DNA of 51,425 bases from Mucilaginibacter oryzae (GCF_003148845.1 NZ_QGHA01000020.1:1-51425), one strand, 5' to 3'. Counted from the first letter of the stretch, positions 34,523 to 43,741 are shown. Notes: generated by a model not told the origin, from the sequence alone. Numbers and translations are program-made.

Positions 34523-34598
34523 GCGGGTAGCCAGGCTGCCCGCTAAGGTCGGCCCATAAAAAAACCGAAAGTGTTGCGACCACTTCCGGCTATTTTTT
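34523..34598 (+). terminator. Double hairpin between fecR and the TonB receptor gene, possible attenuator
   Basis: The first stem is GCGGGTAGC/GCTGCCCGC (34523-34543, one G-T pair). The second is CCGAAAGTG/CACTTCCGG (34565-34589, one mismatch), followed by CTATTTTTT. It looks like a terminator, so the receptor is probably transcribed at a different level or from its own sigma-dependent promoter. Confidence 0.55.
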
Positions 34599-34772
34599 CG
34601 GGGCCGACAGAAAAAAACTTATCGACTAATACTTTTTAAACTAATCAACCCAAACAAAAATATGGATTTTTCCGCATTTTCTGTGCCCCTATGTCATGTT
34701 GGCGCAGTAAATAAAATTAAAAACGCTACCAAACGTATCCGGCTGAATCCGGATATCAAAAGGAAATTTATT

Positions 34773-37616
34773 ATGCGCATTAAACTTGTTACAGCCCTTT
34801 TATTTGCAGTGTGCCTGCATATCAGCGCCAAAAGTTTCAGCCAGAACATCACCCTCAGCGAAAAAAACAGCAGTCTGCAAACGGTGCTGAACAAAATTGA
34901 ACAGCAAAGCGGGTATGACATTTTTATGCAAACCGAACTGCTCGCAGGCAGCAACAAAGTATCGTTAAACGTAAAGAACCAGCCTTTAGCTAAAGTACTT
35001 GAAAAAGTATTTAAAGATCAGCCTGTTACATTCGCCATTGTTGGGCATACCATTGTGGTGAAAGAAAAAAACGTGCAGGCGGCACAAAACATAACCGGCG
35101 TACCCGCATCGGTATATACTGGTAAAGTTGTTGATGCCGCCACCGGCGAGCCGCTGATCGGCGCGTCAATTGGTTTAAAAGGCAGCACCAGGGCCACTAC
35201 CACCGGCTTAAACGGCACCTTTAAACTTAATGTTGGTACAGAGCAAGGCACAGTGTTGGTGATTTCGTATATCGGTTACATCACCAAGGAAGTAACACTT
35301 ACCGGTACAAGCGACCTCGGCATAATAAGCATGCAACCAGGCGCTAACTCCATGAAAGAGGTTGTTGTTACAGGTGATGTTGCCGTTGATCGCAGAACCC
35401 CTATCGCTGCTACTACCATTAACCAGCAGTTTATTGAAGAGAAAATCGGCACCAGGGATATCCCCCAGTTACTACAGGGCACTCCGGGTGTAATGGCAAC
35501 CGCGCAGGGCGGTGGTTACGGCGATTCGCGTATCAGCATCCGTGGTTTCTCCAGCGGATCAAAAAAGGGTAACGTGGCTTTAACCATTAACGGTATACCG
35601 GTAAATGACATGGAAAATGGATCCATTTTCTGGTCTAACTGGTCGGGGCTTACCGATGTTACCACTTCGGTTCAAATTCAGCGCGGTTTAGGCGCTTCCA
35701 AAATTATCGTTCCATCTTTCGGCGGTACCATCAACATCACTACCCGCAATACCGATATGGAAAAAGGCGGCTATATCGCTCAATCATATGGTAGCGATAA
35801 CCTGCAAAAAACGGCGGTGCTGGTATCAACCGGTCTGAATGATAAAGGCTGGGCCATGACCTTCCAGGGAAGCCGTAACAAAGGTGATGGTTTTGCCGAC
35901 GGTTTGAACTATCTGGGTTATAACTACTTCTTCAACCTGTCGAAAGTATTAAGCCCGAGCCAAACCTTGTCGTTCTCGGTAATGGGCGCTACCCAAAGCC
36001 ACGGGCAACGGCCGCAACGCTCAATTGCCGAGTACCAGAATGCCCCGCAGGATATCCGCTGGAACTATTATCTGGGCGTTAAGGACGGCAAACAGATCAA
36101 CCCATATAATAACACCTTCAGCAAGCCTGTATTTTCATTAAACCACGATTGGACCATCAGCGAAAAATCGAGCCTCTCCACCGTATTATACGCAACTTAT
36201 GGCACAGGCGGCGGCGGTTCAATAGGCGGCACCGTTACCAACCCGGTTAGGGTAAGTAATTTTTACTCACCTTTTGATTTTACCGCCGTTGAAAAAAGTA
36301 ACGCGGCCAATCCTGATGGCTCGGCCAGCACTTATTTCTATTCGGCTCATAATGATCATACCTGGTATGGCGTAAGAAGTACCTACCGCACACGCATCGG
36401 TAACGATATTGATTTTTCGGGCGGTATTGATTTAAGATCGTACAAAGGTACCCATTACGAAGAAGTGACCGACTTATTAGGCGCCGATTATGTTTACAAC
36501 CCTTATACAGGAACTACCGCTGTAGGCAGCGCATCCGGCGATATCAACAATCCTAACAAGCGTGCTGTAGTAGGCGATAAAATAGCTTACTATAACAAAG
36601 ACTACGTGCAATCGGGCGGCGCTTTTATGCAGGCCGAATATGTAAAAAACAATTTCTCGGCATTTGTTACTTTATCAGGTTCAGGAACTGCTGATAAACG
36701 TGTGGATTTATTCAACTACCTGAACAGCGATCCTAACCAAAGCAGCCCTTATCAAACTTTCTTTACCTACCAGGCCAAAGGCGGCGCGAATTATAACATC
36801 AATGATCAGATGAACGTTTTCGCCAACGTTGGCTATATTACCAAACCGCCTTATTTTGATAACGTTTTCCAAAAGTTTACCAATAATGTAAACCACGGTA
36901 CAGTTACCGAAAAACTGTTCAGCTACGAATTGGGCTATGGCTACAAAATTTCAAACTTCAGCGCTAAACTGAATTTATACCGCTCAAACTATGCCGATGA
37001 ATCCTTTTCCAACTCCTATGGCGATACCAAAACCAACCAGTTGTACAGCGTAAACATTTCGGGCGTGAGCGAATTACACCAGGGCGCCGAACTGGAATTG
37101 AGTTACAAACCGGTAAAAGAAGTAACCCTTGGCGGTATGGTTTCATACGGCGATTGGCATTATACCAAAGATGCAGGCCCGGCAACTGTATTTAACAGCA
37201 ACCAGCAGGTTGTGGCCACCGTTAACAAAGTTTACCTGAAGGGATTAAAAGTTGGTGATGCCGGGCAAACAACCGCCGGTATGCGTTTGGATATTGATGT
37301 ATTACCAGCCCTGAGGTTAGGCACTAATTACAACTACATCGCTAACTACTATTCCAACTTTGTTTTCTCAAACATCACCAAGCCGGGTTTAACACCTTAC
37401 AAAATACCAAACTATTCGGTTTGGGACTTGAACGGTGTGTTTAAATTTAAAATCGCGGGGCTGGATTCATACCTGATTGGTAACGTGAACAACCTGTTGA
37501 ACACCAAGTTTATATCGGATGCCTTTGATCAAAATGCCATAGGCACACCGGCTGCTGTTAACGTTTATTACGGTTTAGGCAGAACATTTACAACCAGCAT
37601 AAAAGTTAAATTTTAA
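34773..37616 (+). CDS. STN-domain TonB-dependent outer-membrane receptor
   Basis: 947 residues from ATG 34773, which begins the signal peptide RIKLVTALLFAVCLHISAKS. An upstream ATG at 34662 would add 37 residues, a form often annotated in this group. Domains: STN (about 28-95, LSEKNSSLQTVLNKIEQQSG), CarboxypepD_reg-like (about 110-190, GKVVDAATGEPLIGASIGL), plug (GTPGVMATAQGGGYGDSRIS, RGLGASKIIVPSFGGTINIT), and a ~650-residue barrel ending in a strand with terminal Phe. STN means it signals to the FecR protein encoded upstream. No SusD follows; instead a repeat lipoprotein begins 13 bp downstream. The ligand is unknown; see findings for the nucleic-acid hypothesis. Confidence 0.93.
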   Translation: MRIKLVTALLFAVCLHISAKSFSQNITLSEKNSSLQTVLNKIEQQSGYDIFMQTELLAGSNKVSLNVKNQPLAKVLEKVFKDQPVTFAIVGHTIVVKEKNVQAAQNITGVPASVYTGKVVDAATGEPLIGASIGLKGSTRATTTGLNGTFKLNVGTEQGTVLVISYIGYITKEVTLTGTSDLGIISMQPGANSMKEVVVTGDVAVDRRTPIAATTINQQFIEEKIGTRDIPQLLQGTPGVMATAQGGGYGDSRISIRGFSSGSKKGNVALTINGIPVNDMENGSIFWSNWSGLTDVTTSVQIQRGLGASKIIVPSFGGTINITTRNTDMEKGGYIAQSYGSDNLQKTAVLVSTGLNDKGWAMTFQGSRNKGDGFADGLNYLGYNYFFNLSKVLSPSQTLSFSVMGATQSHGQRPQRSIAEYQNAPQDIRWNYYLGVKDGKQINPYNNTFSKPVFSLNHDWTISEKSSLSTVLYATYGTGGGGSIGGTVTNPVRVSNFYSPFDFTAVEKSNAANPDGSASTYFYSAHNDHTWYGVRSTYRTRIGNDIDFSGGIDLRSYKGTHYEEVTDLLGADYVYNPYTGTTAVGSASGDINNPNKRAVVGDKIAYYNKDYVQSGGAFMQAEYVKNNFSAFVTLSGSGTADKRVDLFNYLNSDPNQSSPYQTFFTYQAKGGANYNINDQMNVFANVGYITKPPYFDNVFQKFTNNVNHGTVTEKLFSYELGYGYKISNFSAKLNLYRSNYADESFSNSYGDTKTNQLYSVNISGVSELHQGAELELSYKPVKEVTLGGMVSYGDWHYTKDAGPATVFNSNQQVVATVNKVYLKGLKVGDAGQTTAGMRLDIDVLPALRLGTNYNYIANYYSNFVFSNITKPGLTPYKIPNYSVWDLNGVFKFKIAGLDSYLIGNVNNLLNTKFISDAFDQNAIGTPAAVNVYYGLGRTFTTSIKVKF

Positions 37617-37629
37617 AACCCGACCAACA

Positions 37630-38778
37630 ATGAAAAAGATATATTATCCATTAACGTTATTGGCCCTGGCTTTTACGGCGTGCCAAAAACAGCCGGTAAT
37701 TCCCAACACACAACCGGTACATAAGGCAAGCTTAACGCAAACCTTAAATGCTACTGATTACGGAAAGCTTGATACCTCAACCTACGGCTATAAAAATCAC
37801 GCATTTCAATCAGATGATGACGCCAAACAGGGTATTCCGGCCATACTTTCGGCCGAGTATCCACGGGTTGACGACGGATCAACGGCTGCTATAACTTACA
37901 CGGTAGGCACGCCAACAGTAAAAGTTGCCGATAGCCTTTACAGCCATGTGGCTTACACGCTTACCAATGCCGATTACCTGCTGCTACCGGGCAACAAATA
38001 CGCCGACTTTAGCGCGGCACAAATATTATCATGGTTGCCATACGGGCCAAAAACCTCATCGCCGGTAGCCAATCAACATGCAGTGTTAACATTTAACTAT
38101 TACGCGGGTACCGTATCGGTGCAAACCTTTGGTTATTTATACCTTAATAACGCGTGGCAGCAAATATACCTGTTGTCGCCTGCACAATACGCTTCAATCG
38201 GCCGTTCTAATCACAATGAATTTGTTGCAGGTGATAAGGATAACATCAACGCGTATATCAATTCATTGTTAAAAGCAGACCTTGCGGTTTCGGCAACCGC
38301 TAAAGTTGGCGATGTGTTGTACGTGAGTTTTAACTACTACGAAGGCACTACAGATTATCAAAAAGTAAGGGCCTTTGCTTTTGACGGAAGCAACTGGGTA
38401 ACCGGCGCAACGCCAAGGAGCCTGTCGTTCGAGCGCGCAGGCGGTAAATGGGTGGTAAGCAGCACCGTTAACTATACGCTTACAGCTGCAGATTATGTTT
38501 ATATAGGCACACAAACTACCGCGGGTACACAAGCGGCAAGGGATAACGTAGCCAAATATCCCGACTTTAATATCAGCGCCGCTACAGATGCTACTTATTG
38601 GAGCCCTACCGATATTGATGCGGCAATGATAGCCGTATTGACGGCTAAATTTAAAGCTACCGCGCTTCCAAATCAAAAATTTGTGGTTACCTATACTGTT
38701 TACAGCTTTGGTAAAACATCAAATACAAGCAAAACCTACATTTACGACGGAACAAATTTCGCCGTTGCTAATAATTAA
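37630..38778 (+). CDS. Surface lipoprotein with four degenerate repeats, unknown function
   Basis: 382 residues. A lipobox is seen (LALAFTACQKQ, Cys18). I see about four degenerate repeats at roughly 39-93, 109-159, 181-238 and 282-359. Each opens with a '(L)xxxDYxxxG'-like turn (TDYGKL, ADYLLLPG, AQYASIG, ADYVYIG), has an Ile/Leu helix-like middle, and closes with a beta segment (ITYTVG, LTFNYYAG, VSFNYYEG, VTYTVYS); units 2-4 are followed by an aromatic hairpin such as YIYDGTNF. I do not recognise a named family. It is translated with the receptor (13 bp gap) where a SusD-like partner would stand, so it may be the receptor's surface substrate-binding partner; this is inference. Confidence 0.75.
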   Translation: MKKIYYPLTLLALAFTACQKQPVIPNTQPVHKASLTQTLNATDYGKLDTSTYGYKNHAFQSDDDAKQGIPAILSAEYPRVDDGSTAAITYTVGTPTVKVADSLYSHVAYTLTNADYLLLPGNKYADFSAAQILSWLPYGPKTSSPVANQHAVLTFNYYAGTVSVQTFGYLYLNNAWQQIYLLSPAQYASIGRSNHNEFVAGDKDNINAYINSLLKADLAVSATAKVGDVLYVSFNYYEGTTDYQKVRAFAFDGSNWVTGATPRSLSFERAGGKWVVSSTVNYTLTAADYVYIGTQTTAGTQAARDNVAKYPDFNISAATDATYWSPTDIDAAMIAVLTAKFKATALPNQKFVVTYTVYSFGKTSNTSKTYIYDGTNFAVANN

Positions 38779-38782
38779 TCTA

Positions 38783-38820
38783 TAAACCACCGCCCGCCTG
38801 AATGGCCGGGCGGTGGTTTA
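38783..38820 (+). terminator. Strong terminator after the repeat lipoprotein
   Basis: A 14-bp perfect stem (38783-38796 with 38807-38820) with a 10-nt loop, then TTTCTT. It separates the nuclease gene from the receptor operon, at least in part. Confidence 0.85.
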
Positions 38821-38909
38821 TTTCTTCCCTAAATCTTTCCGGTTAAAAAAATTTCGCAGCATAAATGCACTGGCTGTGCTATGTATAATCTGTCATAAAA
38901 AGCAAAGAG

Positions 38910-40361
38910 ATGATGAAAATCAACAATCTACTTATTGCACTCGGCATCACCTTAACGTTTGCCGGTTGCTCAAAAGATCTTAAAAACAACCCTACACCAC
39001 CAAAAACGGGCGATACTACGGTAACCACTCCCCCGGCCCCGGTTCCTTACAGCATTACCGAAGATTTTGAAAACGGCACCAAAACCGGTTACGCGGCTGC
39101 AGATATCACCCTGAGCACCGGCAGCTGGAATTTTAATGATGCATTGATAGGTAACCTTGCCGCCGACCTGAAAGATGGCAGCAAGGCTGTGCGCATACGT
39201 ACCGGCAGCATCTCCATGAATTTTGACATTAAAGGTATTACCACTCTTTATATCAAGCACGGAAAATACGGAAGCGATGCGACATCAACCTGGCAGCTAT
39301 TAATGTCGACCGACCAGGGTGCAACGTATGCACAGGTAGGGTCCGATATCAGCGAGACCAATACCACGCTTGTTACCGATTCATTTAAAGTGAGCGTAAC
39401 CGGAAAAGTAAGGTTTCAAATAAAAAAAGCAGGTACAACCCGCATCAATATTGATGACATAACCTTTAAAGGCACCGGCGATCCGGGTATTACCGTGGGT
39501 ACGCCAGATACCGGCGGCGATGGTGATACCGGCGGCGGTTCCGGCAGTGTCGGCACCCCCCGCGATGTTACGGCCGGTGCCGACGCACCTCCTGCAAGCG
39601 GCGATAACAGCAACCTGTTGTTCGGCAATCCATCAAACGCGTTGGCTACCTTGGCTTCAAAAGACAATTACTTAATTGATCAGAAATATTATGTAGAATC
39701 ATATAACGCCACCAAAGGCGAACCTAACTGGGTTAGCTGGCATTTAGACAATACCAATACCACAGGAGCTACCGGCAGGCTGGATAACTTTGCAGGCTGG
39801 AGCGGCTTGCCTACGGGCTGGTACCAGGTTGAAAGCAACAGCTACTCGGGCAGTGGGTTTGACCGTGGCCATAACTGCCCTTCGGCAGATCGTACAAGTT
39901 CGACCGACGCTAATTCGGCAACTTTCCTGATGACCAATATGATACCGCAGGCCCCGCAAAACAACCAGCAAACCTGGGCTAACCTGGAAAATTATCTTCG
40001 CGAACAGGTTGTTGCCGGTTACGAGGTTTACATTATTATGGGCAGCTACGGTACCGGTGGTACCGGATCAAACGGCGCCGCAAGCACTATAAATAACGGA
40101 CATATCAATGTGCCGAGCAATGTATGGAAGGTAGCCCTGATCATCCCGAAAGGTGATGGCGATATTGCGAGGGTTACAGCAGCTACAAGAGTTATAGCGG
40201 TGGACACGCCTAATATTAACTCTATTAATAGCGACTGGACAAAATACATCACCACCGTAAAAAGTATTGAAACTGCAACCGGCTATACACTGCTGTCAAG
40301 TTTACCGGCAGCAGTACGCGCAAGTTTAGAGGTTAAAACAGATAATGGCTCAGGATCGTAA
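38910..40361 (+). CDS. Lipoprotein DNA/RNA non-specific endonuclease with N-terminal beta domain
   Basis: 483 residues with a lipobox (LTFAGCSKD, Cys20), so membrane-anchored, probably outside or in the periplasm. Residues ~48-190 form a beta-rich module beginning YSITEDFENGTKTGY, with repeated '-TGSWNF-' and 'INIDDITF' segments, possibly carbohydrate- or DNA-binding. A Gly/Asp-rich linker follows (about 195-215, TGGDGDTGGGSG). The C-terminal Endonuclease_NS domain (PF01223) has FDRGHNCPSADRT with the catalytic His at about 321, then FLMTNMIPQAPQNNQQTW carrying the Asn that holds the metal. It should cut DNA and RNA non-specifically. It lies 131 bp after the receptor operon, beyond a terminator. 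Confidence 0.92.
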   Translation: MMKINNLLIALGITLTFAGCSKDLKNNPTPPKTGDTTVTTPPAPVPYSITEDFENGTKTGYAAADITLSTGSWNFNDALIGNLAADLKDGSKAVRIRTGSISMNFDIKGITTLYIKHGKYGSDATSTWQLLMSTDQGATYAQVGSDISETNTTLVTDSFKVSVTGKVRFQIKKAGTTRINIDDITFKGTGDPGITVGTPDTGGDGDTGGGSGSVGTPRDVTAGADAPPASGDNSNLLFGNPSNALATLASKDNYLIDQKYYVESYNATKGEPNWVSWHLDNTNTTGATGRLDNFAGWSGLPTGWYQVESNSYSGSGFDRGHNCPSADRTSSTDANSATFLMTNMIPQAPQNNQQTWANLENYLREQVVAGYEVYIIMGSYGTGGTGSNGAASTINNGHINVPSNVWKVALIIPKGDGDIARVTAATRVIAVDTPNINSINSDWTKYITTVKSIETATGYTLLSSLPAAVRASLEVKTDNGSGS

Positions 40362-40387
40362 CGTTTAAGTCAAAATTATCTAAAGAG

Positions 40388-40412
40388 CCGGGCGGTTATT
40401 CGCCCGGTTTTT
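40388..40412 (+). terminator. Terminator of the nuclease gene
   Basis: CCGGGCG (40388-40394) pairs with CGCCCGG (40401-40407), followed by TTTTTATTTT. Confidence 0.85.
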
Positions 40413-40590
40413 ATTTTGATGATGTTTGATGGATACAGAACGGTTTAATGCCTGAGCGGCTTTAACAGAAGCAGTATTGGCGGCATTAAGCCTGTGTTAA
40501 TAATTTCACTTTTATCAATAAAACTCAGCATTGTTAGTACATTCACACCAGTAATAGGTATAAAAATTAGAAATCTCAATACATGCATTT

Positions 40591-41367
40591 ATGAAACAAG
40601 GCCTTTTAATTGATATGGATGGCGTTATTTACAGCGGCGAAGAATTAATTTTCGGCGCGGATAAATTCATCAAAAACCTGATAGACAGTGACATTCCGTT
40701 TACGTTTATGACTAACAACAGCCAGCGTACTGCCCTTGAGGTGGTGCGGAAGCTTAAAAGGCTGGGCATAACTGTAGAAACCAAACATGTTTACACCAGC
40801 GCCATGGCTACCGGAAAGTTCCTGGGCGATCAAAGCCCCAACGGCACCGCCTTTGTTTTAGGCGAAGGTGGCCTGCTTACCAGCCTGCACGAAAACGGTA
40901 TTACGCTGGTTGACTCAGACCCGGAGTTTGTGGTATTGGGAGAAGGCAGGAACTTTACCTTAGAGATGGTTCAGCGCGCTGTTGACATGATACTGGCAGG
41001 CGCCAAATTTATCACTACCAACCGCGACCCATCACCAAAAAAACCCGGCTGGAATAACCTGGGCATTGCAGCCACAACCGCCATGATTGAAGAGGCTACC
41101 GGCCGCAAGGCCTTTGTAACCGGCAAGCCAAGCCCGGTAATGATGCGCTCGGCCAGGAAGTTTTTAGGGCTGGAAACCGCCGAGACCACCGTTATTGGCG
41201 ATACCATGGAAACCGATATACAAGGCGGTGTGCAGATGGGCTACAAAACCATACTGGTTTTATCAGGCATTTCAACCAGCGACCAATTAAGTCACTATGC
41301 CTTTAAACCTGATATGGTGGTGGGATCTGTCGACAAGATCACGTTTCCGCTTAAATGGTGGAAATAA
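40591..41367 (+). CDS. HAD-IIA family phosphatase (NagD-like)
   Basis: 258 residues, cytosolic. Motif I is LLIDMDGVIYSGEEL (nucleophile and acid/base Asp), motif II TFMTNNSQRTALEVV, the IIA cap lies between (about 65-180), the lysine is in AFVTGKPSPVMMRSA, and motif III is TVIGDTMETDIQGGVQMGYKTILVLSG. Close to NagD and phosphoglycolate/4-nitrophenyl phosphatases, which dephosphorylate small sugar or nucleotide phosphates. A terminator follows. It stands after the nuclease locus on the same strand, but with its own intergenic region and the nuclease terminator, so a joint role is not shown. Confidence 0.93.
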   Translation: MKQGLLIDMDGVIYSGEELIFGADKFIKNLIDSDIPFTFMTNNSQRTALEVVRKLKRLGITVETKHVYTSAMATGKFLGDQSPNGTAFVLGEGGLLTSLHENGITLVDSDPEFVVLGEGRNFTLEMVQRAVDMILAGAKFITTNRDPSPKKPGWNNLGIAATTAMIEEATGRKAFVTGKPSPVMMRSARKFLGLETAETTVIGDTMETDIQGGVQMGYKTILVLSGISTSDQLSHYAFKPDMVVGSVDKITFPLKWWK

Positions 41368-41396
41368 GTACAGTAAATGTGATAACGTCAAAAGAG

Positions 41397-41427
41397 GCGG
41401 ATGGTTAAGAGATCGTCCGCTTTTTTT
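41397..41427 (+). terminator. Terminator of the HAD phosphatase gene
   Basis: GCGGATG (41397-41403) pairs with CGTCCGC (41414-41420, one wobble), followed by seven T. Confidence 0.8.
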
Positions 41428-41530
41428 ATGGGTTCATACTGATACTGCCGTCCAACCTATTTTTAAAGCAACGGGCTTATGGCTATGCTTTTTTATAAAT
41501 GGGTTAAGTTCCAGGCCTTATATTTGCCTT

Positions 41531-41953
41531 ATGGATACACCTGCCCAATACTCTACCTTCGAAAGTGAATTTCGCGTACGCCCGGACGATATTGATATGT
41601 TTCAGCACGTGCACAACAGCAAATATTTTGACTATGTACTGGCTGCACGGTATGACCAGATGGAACGCTGCTACGGCATGGCTATGGAAAAGTTTATGGA
41701 GCGCGGCTTTGGCTGGGTAGTACGTACCGCCCATGTTGATTATAAGCGCGCCTTAACCATGGGCGATTACTTCATCGTAAAAACAGGCATCGAAAGCATT
41801 GACGATAAAGGCTGCCGGGTAAAGTTCATTATCACCAACAAAGCCACCAAAAAAATATGTTGTGATGGCTGGTTTGATTATGTGATGATTGATATGGCCA
41901 CCGGCAGGGGCGCAGAAGTACCGGAAGATATTATTGTGCAGTATACTATTTAA
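41531..41953 (+). CDS. Acyl-CoA thioesterase, 4HBT hot-dog fold
   Basis: 140 residues from ATG 41531; a longer frame from 41297 runs through the preceding gene's end and its terminator and is rejected. The hot-dog fold motif is clear: FRVRPDDIDMFQHVHNSKYFDYVLAARYDQM, then WVVRTAHVDYKRALTMGDYFIV, TGIESIDDKGCRVKFII. The Asp in 'RPDDIDMFQHV' corresponds to the catalytic Asp of the 4-hydroxybenzoyl-CoA thioesterase family. The likely reaction is hydrolysis of short-chain or aromatic acyl-CoA. Monocistronic. Confidence 0.9.
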   Translation: MDTPAQYSTFESEFRVRPDDIDMFQHVHNSKYFDYVLAARYDQMERCYGMAMEKFMERGFGWVVRTAHVDYKRALTMGDYFIVKTGIESIDDKGCRVKFIITNKATKKICCDGWFDYVMIDMATGRGAEVPEDIIVQYTI

Positions 41954-41996
41954 TAACGTTGCTGGTTTGATTTAGGAACTGGTTGATTTTTCGGTG

Positions 41997-43106
41997 TCAG
42001 GAAACCTTCAAATCATGCGGATCGTGGTTCCGGTAGTTTTTATACAGCAGCCCGTAAGCTACTACCAGGTTAACAGGAGCCAGCAACCATAATAGCTTAA
42101 ACATAATTACCCAGAATAACACAATAAACAGCCCTAACACCCATTGCAGGTATTGATCCATATTGAGGCCTAAACGGTAAAGCAGGCAATGGAACAGCAT
42201 TATGATGCTCAGGCCGAGCAATAATAATTCAAAAGCCATTAATGAACTGAACCGGCTGAACAACCAAACCGTTTCCGGGATCAGTAAAAAGAAGTAAACG
42301 GTCGCAAAATTTGTAAATAACCTTATCAAACTATAAGGCAAGTTGCGCGCTAACGAAAGCCTGGTTGCTTCAAACTTCCGCTCATCAAATACCAATATTA
42401 TATGCGCTGTAATTACGGCTAATATGGCAATCCCGGCTACGCGCACATCGTTTTTCACATCGGCGAAAACCCAGAAAACGCCAGTTATAATTAACCACGA
42501 AAGCGCCTTGGTGATTAGATAAGGTACTTTGCGTGCATCAAAAATATAGTAAATATACAGGCTGAAATATGGTTTGCGCAATTTACTGCTTAACCGCAAC
42601 AGTAGCGACTGCTTGCTGCCATCAATTAACCGGTTTATTTGCCGGGTATAGATTACGGCGCTCACATATACAGAAGCCACGAGGTACAACAGGATACAAA
42701 GCGGCAAAGCATAATAATGATTAGCAAAGCCCAAGCCTGCTGCTATTAAACCGTAAATAATAATTGGCGATAATATAAAGGCCTGGGTGATCATCCAGCT
42801 TTTGAGTTGCTTTTGTTTGGTGAAGGCATTGCTGCTGTAAAATAAAAAATGTTGCGCAACAACGGTGACCTGGCCCGATACATAATGCCAGCTTTTAATA
42901 ATGTAAATTAACCATCCAACAAAAACCAACACCATCATAAAGGGGTTGCTGCCCATAGCCAGCATTAAAGCCTTATGATAACCAATAAGATACTGCGGCG
43001 GCACTATACCAACCATTGCCAAAAATATAAACAACAATATCCCGGCATGTACCCGGAAAAACCCGTTTGCAAATATTTTCACTAATACATTGGTTAATGA
43101 TTGCAT
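41997..43106 (-). CDS. ABC transporter membrane protein (Bacteroidota exporter type)
   Basis: 369 residues, very hydrophobic, with about eight predicted membrane helices (for example IFLAMVGIVPPQYLIG, FMMVLVFVGWLIYIIK, LILAVITAHIILVF-like segments) and a basic loop with LSSKLRKPYFSLYIYYIFDARKV. No named domain is recognised. Its start codon overlaps the stop of the ATPase gene (TAATG), so the two are translated together and form one ABC transporter. No periplasmic binding protein is present, which favours an exporter or an envelope-stress function. Substrate unknown. Confidence 0.72.
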   Translation of the reverse strand: MQSLTNVLVKIFANGFFRVHAGILLFIFLAMVGIVPPQYLIGYHKALMLAMGSNPFMMVLVFVGWLIYIIKSWHYVSGQVTVVAQHFLFYSSNAFTKQKQLKSWMITQAFILSPIIIYGLIAAGLGFANHYYALPLCILLYLVASVYVSAVIYTRQINRLIDGSKQSLLLRLSSKLRKPYFSLYIYYIFDARKVPYLITKALSWLIITGVFWVFADVKNDVRVAGIAILAVITAHIILVFDERKFEATRLSLARNLPYSLIRLFTNFATVYFFLLIPETVWLFSRFSSLMAFELLLLGLSIIMLFHCLLYRLGLNMDQYLQWVLGLFIVLFWVIMFKLLWLLAPVNLVVAYGLLYKNYRNHDPHDLKVS

Positions 43107-43741
43107 TAGCCGATAAACTTTAAAGTTTGCTCCTCAACCAGTAACCCGCCTGTAAGCGGCAAGCTGTCGCCTTCCAGCATTTGGTGCGACGACAGCAGAA
43201 AGCCGATGCCCTGCTGCTCATACCGCTCCCTGATCCAGGTGTTCAAAACAGCCAGCGAAGCGGTATCAATGGTAATGAGCGGCTCATCAAGCAGAATCAA
43301 CCTGGGGTTGCCTAAAAACGCCAGCAACAGCGACAGTTTTTTGAGCATGCCGCTACTGTAAGTACCAATAGGCCTATCAACAAAACTCTGCATGTTCATA
43401 CTTTTAAGGTAAGCCTGCTCCTGCCCTTTCGGGGCATCCTTGGCGTCGGCAAAAAGCGCTATCATTTCGGTACCGGTTAAAAACTCAGGAAACAAGGGTT
43501 CGGCTTCGGCAAAGTTCACCAGCTTTCGGTAGTGTACAGGTTGTTTTTTCATGCTGATTTCACTATCCAACAAAATATCGCCATCAAAAGCCAATATCCC
43601 TGCTATCGATTTAAGCAGGGTGCTTTTACCCGATCCGTTTACACCCTTTATCCAATAAATGCCCTTATCAAGTTTTAGGTCATCAACTTTTAAGGCGGGA
43701 TATGAGCCGTAGCGTTTGGTAAAGTTTATAAATTGCAGCAT
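43106..43741 (-). CDS. ABC transporter ATP-binding protein
   Basis: 211 residues with all ABC ATPase motifs: Walker A GVNGSGKSTLLKSIAG (about 34-49), Q-loop FAEAEPLFPEFLTG, signature TYSSGMLKKLSLLLAFLGNP, Walker B LILLDEPLITID, and switch His in LLSSHQ. Small for the family, as in Bacteroidota gliding/exporter-like ATPases, and cytosolic. It is the upstream gene of a coupled pair with the membrane protein at 41997-43106. Substrate unknown. Confidence 0.92.
   Translation of the reverse strand: MLQFINFTKRYGSYPALKVDDLKLDKGIYWIKGVNGSGKSTLLKSIAGILAFDGDILLDSEISMKKQPVHYRKLVNFAEAEPLFPEFLTGTEMIALFADAKDAPKGQEQAYLKSMNMQSFVDRPIGTYSSGMLKKLSLLLAFLGNPRLILLDEPLITIDTASLAVLNTWIRERYEQQGIGFLLSSHQMLEGDSLPLTGGLLVEEQTLKFIG

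Noticed and set aside
41297..41530. Long N-terminal extension of the thioesterase frame
   Set aside because: It runs through the end of the HAD gene and its terminator; similarity begins at the ATG at 41531.
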